DNA from: Methylovulum sp.
GTDB lineage: Bacteria > Pseudomonadota > Gammaproteobacteria > Methylococcales > Methylomonadaceae
Direction of reading: 5' to 3'
NCBI GenBank assembly: GCA_028712695.1
Contig: JAQTQZ010000013.1
Coordinates: 34,525-98,524 of the forward strand
DNA length: 64,000 bases
Shown: piece by piece, positions 32,892 to 41,700 of the stretch
Layout: the number at the start of each line of letters is the position of its first letter
Numbering within the stretch: position 1 is the stretch's first letter
Notes under the pieces: model-generated
Databases searched by the model: none
The model's input: only the letters and a program-made list of their open reading frames with translations
Told to the model about the DNA's origin: nothing
Translations under genes and position numbers: made by a program

Positions 32892-34121
32892 ATGCTTAAC
32901 CTCATCTGGATTTTCTTCTTCCTAGCGGCATTTGTAACCGCCTTGTTCAAGTTCACTTTTTTGAACCAGACCCAGGTTTTTGCCGAATTGATGGCGGCAA
33001 TGTTTGGCGCGTCAAAGTCTGCATTCGATATAGCATTGGGGTTAACAGGTATCCTGAGCTTATGGCTGGGTATTATGCGTATAGGTGAGCGTAGCGGTTT
33101 CATCCAATTGCTGACAAAAGGCTTGGCACCGCTGTTCTCCCGCCTAATGCCGGATGTGCCAAAAAACCATCCGGCATTAGGCGCAATAACCATGAATATT
33201 GCCGCGAATGTGTTGGGGTTGGACAATGCTGCAACACCTCTAGGCATTAAGGCGATGCAAGAATTGCAGGCGCTTAATCCCAAACCCGATACTGCCAGTA
33301 ATGCGCAAATTCTATTCCTAGTCATCAACACCTCATCGGTGACGCTGTTTCCGGTGACAATTTTCACCTACCGTGCCCAGCTTGGTGCCGCCAATCCTAC
33401 CGATGTGTTTATCCCTATTTTATTGGCCACTTATGTGTCGACATTAGCGGGTTTGCTGGCGGTGGCCTTCGTGCAAAAAATCAATTTGCTGGATCGGGTC
33501 ATTCTGGCTTATCTGGGGGGGCTCACCGTGTTGGTGGGCGGCTTGCTGGCTTATTTTGTCCGCTTGCCGCAGCCGGTTATGCTGGAACAATCGGCGTTAA
33601 TCAGCAATGTCATCTTATATTCGCTCGTGGTCACTTTTATTTGCGGCGCCGTTTTTAAAGGCGTCAATGCGTATGAAGCTTTTATTGATGGTGCTAAAGA
33701 AGGCTTCCAGACTGCGGTCACCATTGTGCCTTACTTGGTTGCGATGCTGGTGGCTATCGGTGTGTTTAGGGCTAGCGGGGCACTGGATTTATTGGCTGAT
33801 CTTGTGCGTTATCTGGCGCGGTTATTGGCGCTGGACGGTCGGTTTATTGACGCCTTGCCGACGGCGTTGATAAAACCCTTCAGCGGGAGCGGTGCGAGGG
33901 CAATGATGATTGACACCATGGAGACATTAGGCGCGGATTCGTTCGCCGGGCGTTTGGCATGCATCATCCAAGGCAGCACCGAAACCACTTTTTATGTGTT
34001 GGCGATATACTTCGGTGCAGTCGGCATCCAAAACAGCCGTCATGCAATAACGTGTGGGATAATCGCCGATTTTTCGGGGGTGGTCGCAGGTATTGTTATT
34101 GCCTACTGGTTTTTTGGCTGA
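32892..34121 (+). CDS. SpmA-SpmB-type nucleoside-recognition (Gate domain) membrane protein
   Basis: 409 residues with about ten membrane helices in two halves. The first half (AFDIALGLTGILSLWLG, ALGAITMNIAANVLGLDNAATPLG, FLVINTSSVTLFPVT) matches SpmA; the second (FIDGAKEGFQTAVTIVPYLVAML, LIKPFSGSGARAMMID, IIQGSTETTFYVLAIYFGAVG) matches SpmB. In Bacillus these are two spore-maturation proteins. In Gram-negative bacteria the fused form is common and has no link to spores; a transport role is likely but unproved. It is a single gene. Confidence 0.88.
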   Translation: MLNLIWIFFFLAAFVTALFKFTFLNQTQVFAELMAAMFGASKSAFDIALGLTGILSLWLGIMRIGERSGFIQLLTKGLAPLFSRLMPDVPKNHPALGAITMNIAANVLGLDNAATPLGIKAMQELQALNPKPDTASNAQILFLVINTSSVTLFPVTIFTYRAQLGAANPTDVFIPILLATYVSTLAGLLAVAFVQKINLLDRVILAYLGGLTVLVGGLLAYFVRLPQPVMLEQSALISNVILYSLVVTFICGAVFKGVNAYEAFIDGAKEGFQTAVTIVPYLVAMLVAIGVFRASGALDLLADLVRYLARLLALDGRFIDALPTALIKPFSGSGARAMMIDTMETLGADSFAGRLACIIQGSTETTFYVLAIYFGAVGIQNSRHAITCGIIADFSGVVAGIVIAYWFFG

Positions 34122-34202
34122 GTCCGGGCGTTTTTAAATAGTGTCTCAGGCATCGCCCCTGAAATTTGTAGTCTCAATTTTTATCTTAAAATCAGGTTAT
34201 TC

Positions 34203-35936
34203 ATGAACTTCGCCAAGCAATTTTTTCTCTCTGCCGTTGCTGTCATGACAGGTTTTGCTTTGACCGCATGCAGCACGCCTTATCACGCGGATACTGGCTT
34301 GCCAGACAAATACAAGGTGCTAAAGCTATTTCCAACAGACAGCGACCCGTCAGTTACGTTCGATGCCAGCATTATAGCGTCATCGGCGCTGGATAACTCG
34401 CACGGTCAGCCGCGTATTATCGTGCCGGTGTCTAATGGCACACTTGCTGCTTTAGATGCCCAAACTGGCGCAATGTTTTGGGAGCTTAAGGTGCCGACAC
34501 CGGAAGGCCAGCAGGCGCAGCTTGCAGCGTCTCCTGTTGTGGTGGATAACAAGCTGATTGTTGTGTATCAAAGCTTGGACAAAGGCGTGCGCACCAGCCA
34601 CCGGTTAGCGGTGGCTGATTTGCTTACCAACCAGTGGGATAGCCGTTTTCCCGTGTTGACCGTTGCCGCCGAACAACCCAGTGCGGATGGCAAGGCAATG
34701 GTCAAATTCAATCCGCCTACCGCTTATTCACATGCCGCGCTTAAAAGTTGGAAACCGAAAGGCAGTAAGCTTGGCTATGTCTATGCTGGATTTGCTAATG
34801 CCGCCGATGTCCAACCTTTTCACGGCTGGTTGTTTGAGATTGACTTGGATGCTTGGCAGCAACAAGGCGATAAACAGGCCATCAAAAATGTCTTATTAAC
34901 AACTCCGGAAGCTGATTGCCCTTCCAAAATGGAATATGGCACCCAAGAAATGATTTGTGGCGGCGGTATCTGGGTGCCTGCAGGGCCATTGCTTGAACAG
35001 GCTGGTGAGACGATAGAATTATTTGTCCCAACCGGCAATGGTCAGGTTGATTTGGCGCGCCATGATTACGCCAATGCACTGCTACGCGTAAGACCTGGTT
35101 TGCAATTTGATGCCGGATGTGACGCCAACTTATGTGTAAATTTTAATCCGCTGCATCCTGCTCCTGACTGCCTGGCCTCTTGCAAAAACTTGTTTATCCC
35201 AAGGTTAGCAGCAGGTAATGAGCCACTTAAACCCCCTTATCATGAATGCGATGACAAGGATTTTTGGGAATGCTTGGCTTGGATGGATTACGACCTAGGT
35301 GCCAATGCGCCAGTTAAAATAAAGCTTAAAGACGGCCGTTCTGTGCTGGTGCAAGCGGGCAAAGACGGCGGTGCTTATCTGATTGATGCTGCCCATTTAG
35401 GTACCCAATACGACCGTTTGCAAATTGCCCAGCTGTGCGGCTCGCCTACTGATTTATGTAAGCTCGGCTGGGCGGGCATGATCGTCACGCAGCCCGTGCA
35501 AACCATTATTGAGGACGATCCTGTTGTTATTATCCCCACTTTTAGCCCTGATAAAACTCATGTGGCTGGGGTGGTTGCACTAAAAATCGTGCGCGAAAAA
35601 GGTTTGCCAAAATTTAAACCGTTTTGGCGGTTCCCCGATGCCAACTATCCAGACGCGCTAACCCTGTTCAGAAGCCATCCGTCATTTCCAGTATTGACCA
35701 CGCATCTAGGGCGTCAAGGCGACGCCATTGTCTGGGTGGTGGACATCGGTGAGAACGGCACACTGTATGGCATACGGGCAAAAGATGGCGCACTAGTAGC
35801 TAAACAAGGCTTACAAGGCAGCGGCCGCCAGTTGTCCATGCCGCTGATTGTTGGCGATAAAATTTATCTGGCCTCGATTATGTCAAAGACCGGCAAAGCA
35901 ATGATAGAGGCGTATCGCATAGAATTGGCAGAATAA
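34203..35936 (+). CDS. PQQ-like beta-propeller lipoprotein
   Basis: 577 residues with a lipoprotein signal: a hydrophobic segment ending LTAC, with the modified Cys at residue ~23. The body has propeller-type repeats: GTLAALDAQTGAMFWEL (residues ~80-96), RSVLVQAGKDGGAYLIDAAHLG and ENGTLYGIRAKDGALVAKQG. Eight or more cysteines cluster at ~310-420 (CDANLCVNF, CLASCKNLF, CDDKDFWECL, CGSPTDLCK), suggesting disulphides. It resembles YncE/BamB- or quinoprotein-like domains, but catalytic PQQ residues cannot be confirmed. Probably anchored in the outer membrane; function unknown. Confidence 0.75.
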   Translation: MNFAKQFFLSAVAVMTGFALTACSTPYHADTGLPDKYKVLKLFPTDSDPSVTFDASIIASSALDNSHGQPRIIVPVSNGTLAALDAQTGAMFWELKVPTPEGQQAQLAASPVVVDNKLIVVYQSLDKGVRTSHRLAVADLLTNQWDSRFPVLTVAAEQPSADGKAMVKFNPPTAYSHAALKSWKPKGSKLGYVYAGFANAADVQPFHGWLFEIDLDAWQQQGDKQAIKNVLLTTPEADCPSKMEYGTQEMICGGGIWVPAGPLLEQAGETIELFVPTGNGQVDLARHDYANALLRVRPGLQFDAGCDANLCVNFNPLHPAPDCLASCKNLFIPRLAAGNEPLKPPYHECDDKDFWECLAWMDYDLGANAPVKIKLKDGRSVLVQAGKDGGAYLIDAAHLGTQYDRLQIAQLCGSPTDLCKLGWAGMIVTQPVQTIIEDDPVVIIPTFSPDKTHVAGVVALKIVREKGLPKFKPFWRFPDANYPDALTLFRSHPSFPVLTTHLGRQGDAIVWVVDIGENGTLYGIRAKDGALVAKQGLQGSGRQLSMPLIVGDKIYLASIMSKTGKAMIEAYRIELAE

Positions 35937-35956
35937 AAGCGGGGGAACTCTGCAAT

Positions 35957-36070
35957 CACTCTGAAAGGTCATTTTTCAGCTTTTACAAGTTATCGGTAGG
36001 GTACGCATTGCGTACCTTTTATGTTGATTTTTATCATTATTTTAAAAAACTTATGCGATACCCTCTGGGG
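35957..36070. repeat. Dispersed inverted-repeat element, copy A (degraded right arm)
   Basis: CTCTGAAAGGTCAT, then GTAGGGTACGCATTGCGTACC and a GATTTTTAT centre, align with the left half of the element at 48821-48970. The right arm is recognisable only in part (TTATGCGATACCCTC). Confidence 0.6.
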
Positions 36071-36124
36071 CATAAATGCGCGCCATACACAAAAAAACCG
36101 AAAACTTGACCGAGTAAGGTATGT

Positions 36125-36152
36125 TTTTCGTGCCCACGCGAAACAAACCCGC
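36125..36152. repeat. 28-base direct repeat, copy 1
   Basis: TTTTCGTGCCCACGCG plus AAACAAACCCGC occurs again without change at 36726-36753. The two copies bracket a single hypothetical gene. Confidence 0.75.
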
Positions 36153-36202
36153 CCTGTAAACCGTGGCAGCCTGCCCACCACCCCCAGCCCTGTTACGGGC
36201 AA

Positions 36203-36691
36203 TCAATGATTACCACGATTGATATTGTGTTGATGTTCAATACCTTCGGTTAAATTATAACCTTCGTCATTGAATAGGTCGCCGGTAAAAAACAAACGCA
36301 TATCTATAATCCAAGCAATTTTTTTTAGCTTATTGTTTTCTATAATAATGGTTGAAAAATTTTGATTGTTATCAATGATCTGATCCACAATTGTTCTTGG
36401 GTTGGTAGGGTCTTCTTTTAGCGCACCAGTTACAATACGCTGGGCGGATTCTATTGTCAGCGCTGGACGCCCAATAAGTAGCCCGGCGTTTTTCTCATTT
36501 TTAAGTGATTGCGCGTCAAAATAGCCAATATCATAGGCAAACTTAAATATCAGGCCAATCATAATCACGCCGCCGTAAACAGAGAAGCCAATTTTTAATC
36601 GCCTTCTAACGCGGGGATTTGATAGTTTTTTTATAATAATGCGAATTTTCTTATTCAATTTATTGTGGTTCCATAGTGTCAAAAAGCACAC
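36203..36691 (-). CDS. Hypothetical single-pass membrane protein
   Basis: Up to 162 residues from a GTG; the true start is unsure. A basic stretch (NPRVRRRLKIG) precedes one membrane helix (FSVYGGVIMIGLIFKFAYDIG, residues ~36-56), so it is probably an inner-membrane protein with a periplasmic C-terminal domain of about 100 residues (TIESAQRIVTGALKED, FSTIIIENNKLKKIAWII). I do not recognise it. It is a lone gene between two copies of a 28-base direct repeat and near a dispersed element, which suggests acquisition. Confidence 0.6.
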   Translation of the reverse strand: MCFLTLWNHNKLNKKIRIIIKKLSNPRVRRRLKIGFSVYGGVIMIGLIFKFAYDIGYFDAQSLKNEKNAGLLIGRPALTIESAQRIVTGALKEDPTNPRTIVDQIIDNNQNFSTIIIENNKLKKIAWIIDMRLFFTGDLFNDEGYNLTEGIEHQHNINRGNH

Positions 36692-36725
36692 AAAATTCTA
36701 CCGCTCGGATCGGGTGGGCGCATGC

Positions 36726-36753
36726 TTTTCGTGCCCACGCGAAACAAACCCGC
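36726..36753. repeat. 28-base direct repeat, copy 2
   Basis: Exact copy of 36125-36152. Here it is the right part of a hairpin (GTGGGCGCATG ... CGTGCCCAC, from ~36714). Confidence 0.75.
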
Positions 36754-36793
36754 AATGTAAATGATGGGTAAAACAGCCTGTTCACCCTACTGG

Positions 36794-38374
36794 CTAGGAA
36801 GCTGGGGTTCCTGCATAGAAAAGATCGACATCTAAGATAGCTCGGCGTATTGAACGTAAATCTGTTTGTGGCACGTCAATATACTGTTCGCCCAACTCAG
36901 TTTCTGCACTAAACAAGCCTTTTGGTGCTCGTGAAGTATTAATAAGGTCAACATAGCAGCCGTAATCTAAGGAATACACGTTGAACCTTTTTCCTGGCAC
37001 ATCCTGAGCAGAAATGCCTTGCTTGATTAGGTGCAAAATACGTTCGTCATATAAGTAATCTATCAGTTCATCCTGGACATCAGTAGCTAGTAGAAAAGCT
37101 CTTGCCTGACGATGACCAATAACTTCGTCAATTATCCAACTAAGAAGATTTTGTGCATTTGGTTTGGCGGTAACCGCTTGTTGCTTTGCACGCGAATACC
37201 AAGTTCGAGCCGCAGCGCGAATATCAGGAACAGAAATTTTATTATCCATCGATTTTTGAGCTGCAATTCCAATAATATTAATCGCATCACGAGGTACACC
37301 TTCTGCGGCACGCACAAACTCTTCAAAGGCCGGTTGCTGGGTGAAGGTTTCGTTTATGAACTGGATGGATGATGAAGGCATCACAACTTCGTTTGTTTCC
37401 TTTTCAATCGCTGCTACATGCTTATATAGTAAATCGCTGAAGAATCGCTTTGCCAAGTCAGTGTTATTTTCAAAAACCAGAAACTCGTCTAGGTTAATAC
37501 TGGCTGCAGCATCCGCCCCTACTTCAATTCCGATGTGACCAATATCCGAGTCTGGTATACGAAATCGACACCGTTGTTCAATTGCAGCTATCTTGACCGA
37601 AACACCTCTTATTGGCAAAACGGTTCTACGCAACAAATCAGCTAGATACGGCTGCAAATCAAGCGGTATTTCACTCCATTCATCAAAAATTATCCAGAGC
37701 TTCGAGCCAGGAAGTACTTTAACAACTTTTTCGAGTTCATTGCCCACGGAGCTAAAATGAACACGAAATCGTTCTTTACCTTCGCGACTAGTGCGCTTTT
37801 CTTCGGAGGTGTGACCGACCTGTTCGGTAGAGGCTTTAAGCGAAGCATTGAGTGATGTAAGGTCTGCGGAAATTCCAGTATCAAATTGTTCTTTAAAATT
37901 CTGTTGCTGTAGGGATGACTCTTCAACCTGCACTAAACCATCCACTTCCACTTTTGTTGAAGCATCGATAAACTTATCCAACAAAGGGCCCAATATTGCA
38001 AGATTGTATTCCTCTCCTTTTTCAATGACTTCATTGAGTACTTGATCATGAATTGCGCAGAGCGTGTCAACTAACAAACGAGTGGCCCGCTCGGAAATAG
38101 GTAATCGACTATCAGAATAGATTCCTCCGGTAGAACCAATCATGCGCATATCCAACTGCACAACAATTGAACCTTTTAGAGAAAGTTCATTGGCCAAATA
38201 TGATAGAACATGAGTTTTTCCTGTGCCACGACGCCCAAATAAGATTTGATTATCAGGGTTCGATAACAACGTGAAAAGTGCCCCTATATCGACAAAAGAG
38301 TCAATAAGATGACTACGTTTATATGTTTCTGCACGCTTCGATAACTTTAGTAAAGCTAAGTTGATTGTTCGCAT
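36794..38374 (-). CDS. AAA-type P-loop ATPase of unknown role
   Basis: ATG 38374 gives 526 residues beginning MRTINLALLKLSKRAE; the longer frame to 38578 runs through a palindromic repeat and is rejected. Walker A is FGRRGTGKTHVL (residues ~46-57), Walker B is LWIIFDEWSEIPLDLQ (~225). Further on, EGVPRDAINIIGIAAQKS resembles a sensor 2/helical lid, and the C-terminus (VYSLDYGCYVDL) may be winged-helix. The layout resembles ORC/Cdc6-like or STAND-related ATPases that occur alone in variable regions. No partner nuclease or receptor is adjacent. Function unknown. Confidence 0.7.
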   Translation of the reverse strand: MRTINLALLKLSKRAETYKRSHLIDSFVDIGALFTLLSNPDNQILFGRRGTGKTHVLSYLANELSLKGSIVVQLDMRMIGSTGGIYSDSRLPISERATRLLVDTLCAIHDQVLNEVIEKGEEYNLAILGPLLDKFIDASTKVEVDGLVQVEESSLQQQNFKEQFDTGISADLTSLNASLKASTEQVGHTSEEKRTSREGKERFRVHFSSVGNELEKVVKVLPGSKLWIIFDEWSEIPLDLQPYLADLLRRTVLPIRGVSVKIAAIEQRCRFRIPDSDIGHIGIEVGADAAASINLDEFLVFENNTDLAKRFFSDLLYKHVAAIEKETNEVVMPSSSIQFINETFTQQPAFEEFVRAAEGVPRDAINIIGIAAQKSMDNKISVPDIRAAARTWYSRAKQQAVTAKPNAQNLLSWIIDEVIGHRQARAFLLATDVQDELIDYLYDERILHLIKQGISAQDVPGKRFNVYSLDYGCYVDLINTSRAPKGLFSAETELGEQYIDVPQTDLRSIRRAILDVDLFYAGTPAS

Positions 38375-38488
38375 AATCTTGTCTCTATAATCGAAAAACG
38401 CTCGAAATTGAATAAGGCTAAATTTCCATAATAAACGAATATTAACAATATCATTTGATAATTCAAAAGCTGTGTTGGGTGCTGGCAG

Positions 38489-38566
38489 GGTAGGTTGGAG
38501 GTGAGGTACGAACCCCAACACATCAAAGTGTAAAATGTTGGGGTTCGCATACTCACCCCAACCTAC
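38489..38566. repeat. Long inverted repeat upstream of the AAA-type ATPase
   Basis: Arms of 32 bases, starting GGTAGGTTGGAGGTGAGG and ending in CCCCAACCTACG, are near-perfect inverses around a 14-base loop. The inner parts AACCCCAACA and TGTTGGGGTT are exact. This is a dispersed hairpin of the REP or MITE type, and it lies about 115 bases before the ATPase start. Confidence 0.8.
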
Positions 38567-38610
38567 GCATTTCGGCACTTCGTATCGTTGTAGTTATCCT
38601 TGGGTTTGGA

Positions 38611-38781
38611 TCAGTCAAGTCGTTTAAAATGGCTTTTGCTGGCGCCGCATTCCGGGCAGTGCCAGTCATCAGGCACGTCTTTCCAGAGGGTGCCGGGCTT
38701 TATGCCGGATTCGGGGCAGCCTTCGGCTTCATCGTAAACATGTCCACAAACATTGCATTCGTATTGTTTAAAGTCAGGCAT
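38611..38781 (-). CDS. Rubredoxin
   Basis: A 56-residue protein with [21 protein letters not shown] and, further on, [18 protein letters not shown]. The four cysteines in two CxxCG pairs bind one iron atom. This is the classic small rubredoxin, an electron carrier. GAGGAA precedes the ATG at a good distance. It stands alone between the ATPase and mepA; its redox partner is not in the window. Confidence 0.95.
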   Translation of the reverse strand: MPDFKQYECNVCGHVYDEAEGCPESGIKPGTLWKDVPDDWHCPECGASKSHFKRLD

Positions 38782-38915
38782 GGTCATTCCTCGTAAGTAA
38801 AATTAGCGGAGCTTGAAGTCGTTTTATCATAATTCAGTTAAAGGCAAATAGCATCACTGCCGTGCGGGGTTATAGTAAAATAGCTGCCTAATTTTATAGG
38901 CCGTCGGGGTTTCGT

Positions 38916-39749
38916 GTGATAAAAGTTAAAGTATTATTTTTGTTAAGTTTGCTAGCTGCCATCGAGGCCGGTGCTAATTCTTGGTCAACAGTGACACAAC
39001 CGGCGGCTATGGGTGGTGTTGCACAGAGCATTGGCACGTATGATGCCGGTTGCCTAAGTGGTGCAATGCAACTGCCCCTCGATGGGTTAGGTTATCAAGT
39101 GATGCGCTTGTCCCGTCAGCGATTTTATGGCCATCCTGATTTAAAACAGACTATTGAAGCTTTGGGGCGGCAAGTGGCCTCGCAGCGTTTGGGGGTATTA
39201 TTGATTGGCGATTTAGGCCAGCCGCGTGGAGGCCCTACGCTGTCCGGACACCGTAGCCATCAAACTGGGTTGGATGTGGATATTTGGTTTTTATTGTCGG
39301 CGCAAGCGGCAAACCGTTCGCTTACACGTGCAGAGCGGGAATCATTCGGCGCGCCTTCGGTGCTTGCTGGTAAGTCTGACACCATTAATAGTGCCCAGTG
39401 GTCACGGGCTAATGAACAGGTGCTGGAATTGGCGGCAGGATTGCCGACGGTTGACCGGATATTTGTCAATCCCAGTGTTAAGCGCGAATTATGTAGCCAT
39501 TACCACGGTCAGCGTTGGTTGCGAAAAATGCGTCCTTGGTGGAGGCATGATGACCATTTTCATCTACGTCTTAAGTGTCCTGCCAATAACACAAACTGTG
39601 TAGGCCAGCCGCCGTTACCTGCCGGTGATGGCTGCGATGCCAGTTTGGCTTGGTGGTTTTCTGACGAGGCCAAAAATCCGCCGGTGAAACCTTACAAGCC
39701 TAAAAAACCGGTTTTGCCTGCGTTGTGTGACGTAGTGTTGCGGCAGTAA
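38916..39749 (+). CDS. mepA: Penicillin-insensitive murein endopeptidase
   Basis: A 277-residue periplasmic LAS-family zinc peptidase that cuts D-Ala-meso-Dap cross-links. It begins with GTG (IKVKVLFLLSLLAAIEAGANS, a signal peptide). Motifs: GDLGQPRGGPTLSGHRSHQTGLDVDIWF in pieces (His and Asp zinc ligands, residues ~108-130) and WWRHDDHFHLRL (~208-219). The cysteines fit the disulphides of E. coli MepA. Single gene. Confidence 0.95.
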   Translation: MIKVKVLFLLSLLAAIEAGANSWSTVTQPAAMGGVAQSIGTYDAGCLSGAMQLPLDGLGYQVMRLSRQRFYGHPDLKQTIEALGRQVASQRLGVLLIGDLGQPRGGPTLSGHRSHQTGLDVDIWFLLSAQAANRSLTRAERESFGAPSVLAGKSDTINSAQWSRANEQVLELAAGLPTVDRIFVNPSVKRELCSHYHGQRWLRKMRPWWRHDDHFHLRLKCPANNTNCVGQPPLPAGDGCDASLAWWFSDEAKNPPVKPYKPKKPVLPALCDVVLRQ

Positions 39750-39780
39750 GCTTTGGTCATCCATAATTGTTAACGCTGTA

Positions 39781-39825
39781 GGAGCGCCTCCCTAACCGCT
39801 ATGATCGCGGCTAGGGAGGCGCTCC
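39781..39825. repeat. Dispersed hairpin repeat
   Basis: Arms GGAGCGCCTCCCTAACCGC and GCGGCTAGGGAGGCGCTCC pair with one mismatch around a seven-base loop. It lies between the convergent mepA and yfbR genes and could stop transcription from both sides. Confidence 0.8.
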
Positions 39826-39892
39826 CATGATAATTTTCTTAAAAACCAATGGATTACCGCTTAATGTCAAGGCGATTTTGTTCTGCGGATTA

Positions 39893-40498
39893 TTAATAAG
39901 TCTTCATCAAACCATCCAATGTTAGCCCGCAACTGGGCACAAAGGCCTGCATAAAGAAAACGACTTCCGGTTGTTGTGACTCGCTGAGTGCTTCAGCCAG
40001 ATGTTGGGCGGCGATTTCAAATTCGCGGTTACCGGCTTTAAGTTCTGCCTGGCACTTAAGGTATGCGGAAATTTTGTCGGCGGCTTTAATAATTTGCAAC
40101 TGCTCTTCGGGCATTTTTTCGTCATGGATGAGGGCTTCAAAATCACCGCGCAATTCATCAGGCAATAGGGCAAGCAATTCCAGCTCAGCTTGTTTTTCGA
40201 TTTGTTTATACGCGCGGTTGATCGCGTCGGAATGGTATTTGATCGGCGTGGGCAAATCCCCGGTGATGACTTCAGTGACATCATGATATAACGCTGCGGT
40301 TGCTACCGCTTGCGCGTCAACCGTGCCCTCGTAATAACGGTTTTTAATCAATGCCAGCGTGTGGGCAATAACGGCTACTTCCCAGCTGTGTTCCATAACA
40401 TTTTCAGGATTGGCATTGCGTTTAAGCCCCCAGCGTTTAATCCAGCGTAATCTTGATAAATAGGCGTAAAAACTGCTTGTGATGGTGATCTTTTGCAT
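39893..40498 (-). CDS. yfbR: 5'-deoxynucleotidase, HD domain
   Basis: Removes phosphate from deoxynucleoside monophosphates. 201 residues. SFYAYLSRLRWIKRWGLKRN, NVMEHSWEVAVIAHTLA, ALYHDVTEVITGDLPTPIK and KAADKISAYLKCQAELKAG are the YfbR pattern, with the HD metal pair in YHD. Single gene, divergent from rbgA. Confidence 0.95.
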   Translation of the reverse strand: MQKITITSSFYAYLSRLRWIKRWGLKRNANPENVMEHSWEVAVIAHTLALIKNRYYEGTVDAQAVATAALYHDVTEVITGDLPTPIKYHSDAINRAYKQIEKQAELELLALLPDELRGDFEALIHDEKMPEEQLQIIKAADKISAYLKCQAELKAGNREFEIAAQHLAEALSESQQPEVVFFMQAFVPSCGLTLDGLMKTY

Positions 40499-40583
40499 AA
40501 GCGTTATCTGTGGGTTTGGTTGATGGGCAAGGATATGGTTTACTAGCAGTCATTTTAACCGCTAATCCTTTAAATTTAACAAC

Positions 40584-41507
40584 ATGCTTATTCAGTGGTA
40601 CCCCGGCCATATGCACAAGGCCAGCAAGGAAATCAAAGCCATTTTGCCGCAAGTCGATTTAATCATCGAAATTCTCGACGCCAGGATTCCGTTCAGCAGC
40701 CAAAATCCGATGCTTGCCCGTTTGCGCGGTGACAAACCGTGCATCAAAATCCTTAGCAAAAGCGATCTGGCTGATCCTGAGCGCACTCAACAGTGGCAGC
40801 TTTATCTGGAGCGCGAACAAGGGGTGAAAACCTTGGCGTTAACGACTGAACAGCCGGAAAAAACTCGGCTATTGCCGGATTTATGCCACAAGCTGTTGCC
40901 CGAAAAGCAGGCAACAAACCGCTTGTTGCACGCGCTGATTATGGGCATCCCCAATGTTGGCAAGTCTACACTGATTAATAGTCTGGCAGGCCGGATGATT
41001 GCCAAAACCGGTAATGAGCCAGCCATTACCAAAAGGCAGCAACGTATCGATCTGGGTAATGGCATTGTGTTGCTCGATACGCCCGGATTGTTGTGGCCTA
41101 ATGTCGACAATAAAAACAGCGGTTACCGTCTGGCGGCTACGGGTGCGATTAGGGACACCGCGATTGATCATGATGACATCGCCTTTTTTGTTGCTGAGTT
41201 TTTAATCCAGCACTATCCAGAATTGTTAAAAAATCGTTTCCAGTTGGACGATGTGCCAGATAGTGAGCTGGAACTGCTGGAAATTATTGGCAGACAGCGT
41301 GGTTGTTTGCGCTCAGGCGGGCATATCGACCTTGATAAAGTCGCGAAAATTTTGTTGTCAGAACTGCGTGCCGGTACTTTGGGTAAAATGACTTTTGAAA
41401 CACCAGCGATGATGGAGGTGGAACTGGCGGAGCTGGTTATTATCCGGGAAGAAAAGGAAGCGAAGAAGCTGGCTAGAAAACAGCGAGGGAAGGGGAAAAG
41501 TAGTTGA
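40584..41507 (+). CDS. rbgA: Ribosome biogenesis GTPase YlqF/RbgA
   Basis: A circularly permuted GTPase of 307 residues needed for late 50S assembly in Firmicutes. N-terminal QWYPGHMHKASKEIK, then the permuted order: G4 (KSDLADP, ~residue 52), G1 (GIPNVGKSTLINSL, ~116), G2/G3 (DTPGLLWPN, ~157). The C-terminal helical region contains GRQRGCLRSGGHIDLDK. In gammaproteobacteria the gene is present sporadically. The basic tail KKLARKQRGKGKSS may touch rRNA. Confidence 0.93.
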   Translation: MLIQWYPGHMHKASKEIKAILPQVDLIIEILDARIPFSSQNPMLARLRGDKPCIKILSKSDLADPERTQQWQLYLEREQGVKTLALTTEQPEKTRLLPDLCHKLLPEKQATNRLLHALIMGIPNVGKSTLINSLAGRMIAKTGNEPAITKRQQRIDLGNGIVLLDTPGLLWPNVDNKNSGYRLAATGAIRDTAIDHDDIAFFVAEFLIQHYPELLKNRFQLDDVPDSELELLEIIGRQRGCLRSGGHIDLDKVAKILLSELRAGTLGKMTFETPAMMEVELAELVIIREEKEAKKLARKQRGKGKSS

Positions 41508-41631
41508 TTTAGACGCTTGATGAGGTGGCAAGCATTAAGTTAGCTGACAAGGTGTCTCTATTGGTCGGTGTCTAGCTAAAATGTTATTGCTAATAATATT
41601 TAAATGGCTGCTTAAGATATGGTATATATTC

Positions 41632-41660
41632 AAACGGTACGGAACCATTCCGTACCGTTT
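41632..41660. repeat. Perfect 13-base inverted repeat
   Basis: AAACGGTACGGAA and TTCCGTACCGTTT surround a three-base loop, followed by TTC. It may be the terminator of rbgA or an operator in the leader of the secreted protein that starts 41 bases later. Confidence 0.7.
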
Positions 41661-41700
41661 TCAAAAATGTAGTTATAACTTTTTTCTTAAGGAGCGCACC

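Noticed and set aside
32892..34121. Evidence for sporulation from SpmA/SpmB-like protein
   Set aside because: The fused family is widespread in non-sporulating Gram-negative bacteria, and no other sporulation gene is present.
36021..36209. 62-codon plus-strand ORF
   Set aside because: It covers a dispersed element and a direct repeat and has no ribosome site or family likeness.
36794..38578. Longer start (38578) for the AAA-type ATPase
   Set aside because: The additional 68 codons run through a hairpin repeat and have no family likeness; ATG 38374 has a plausible ribosome site.
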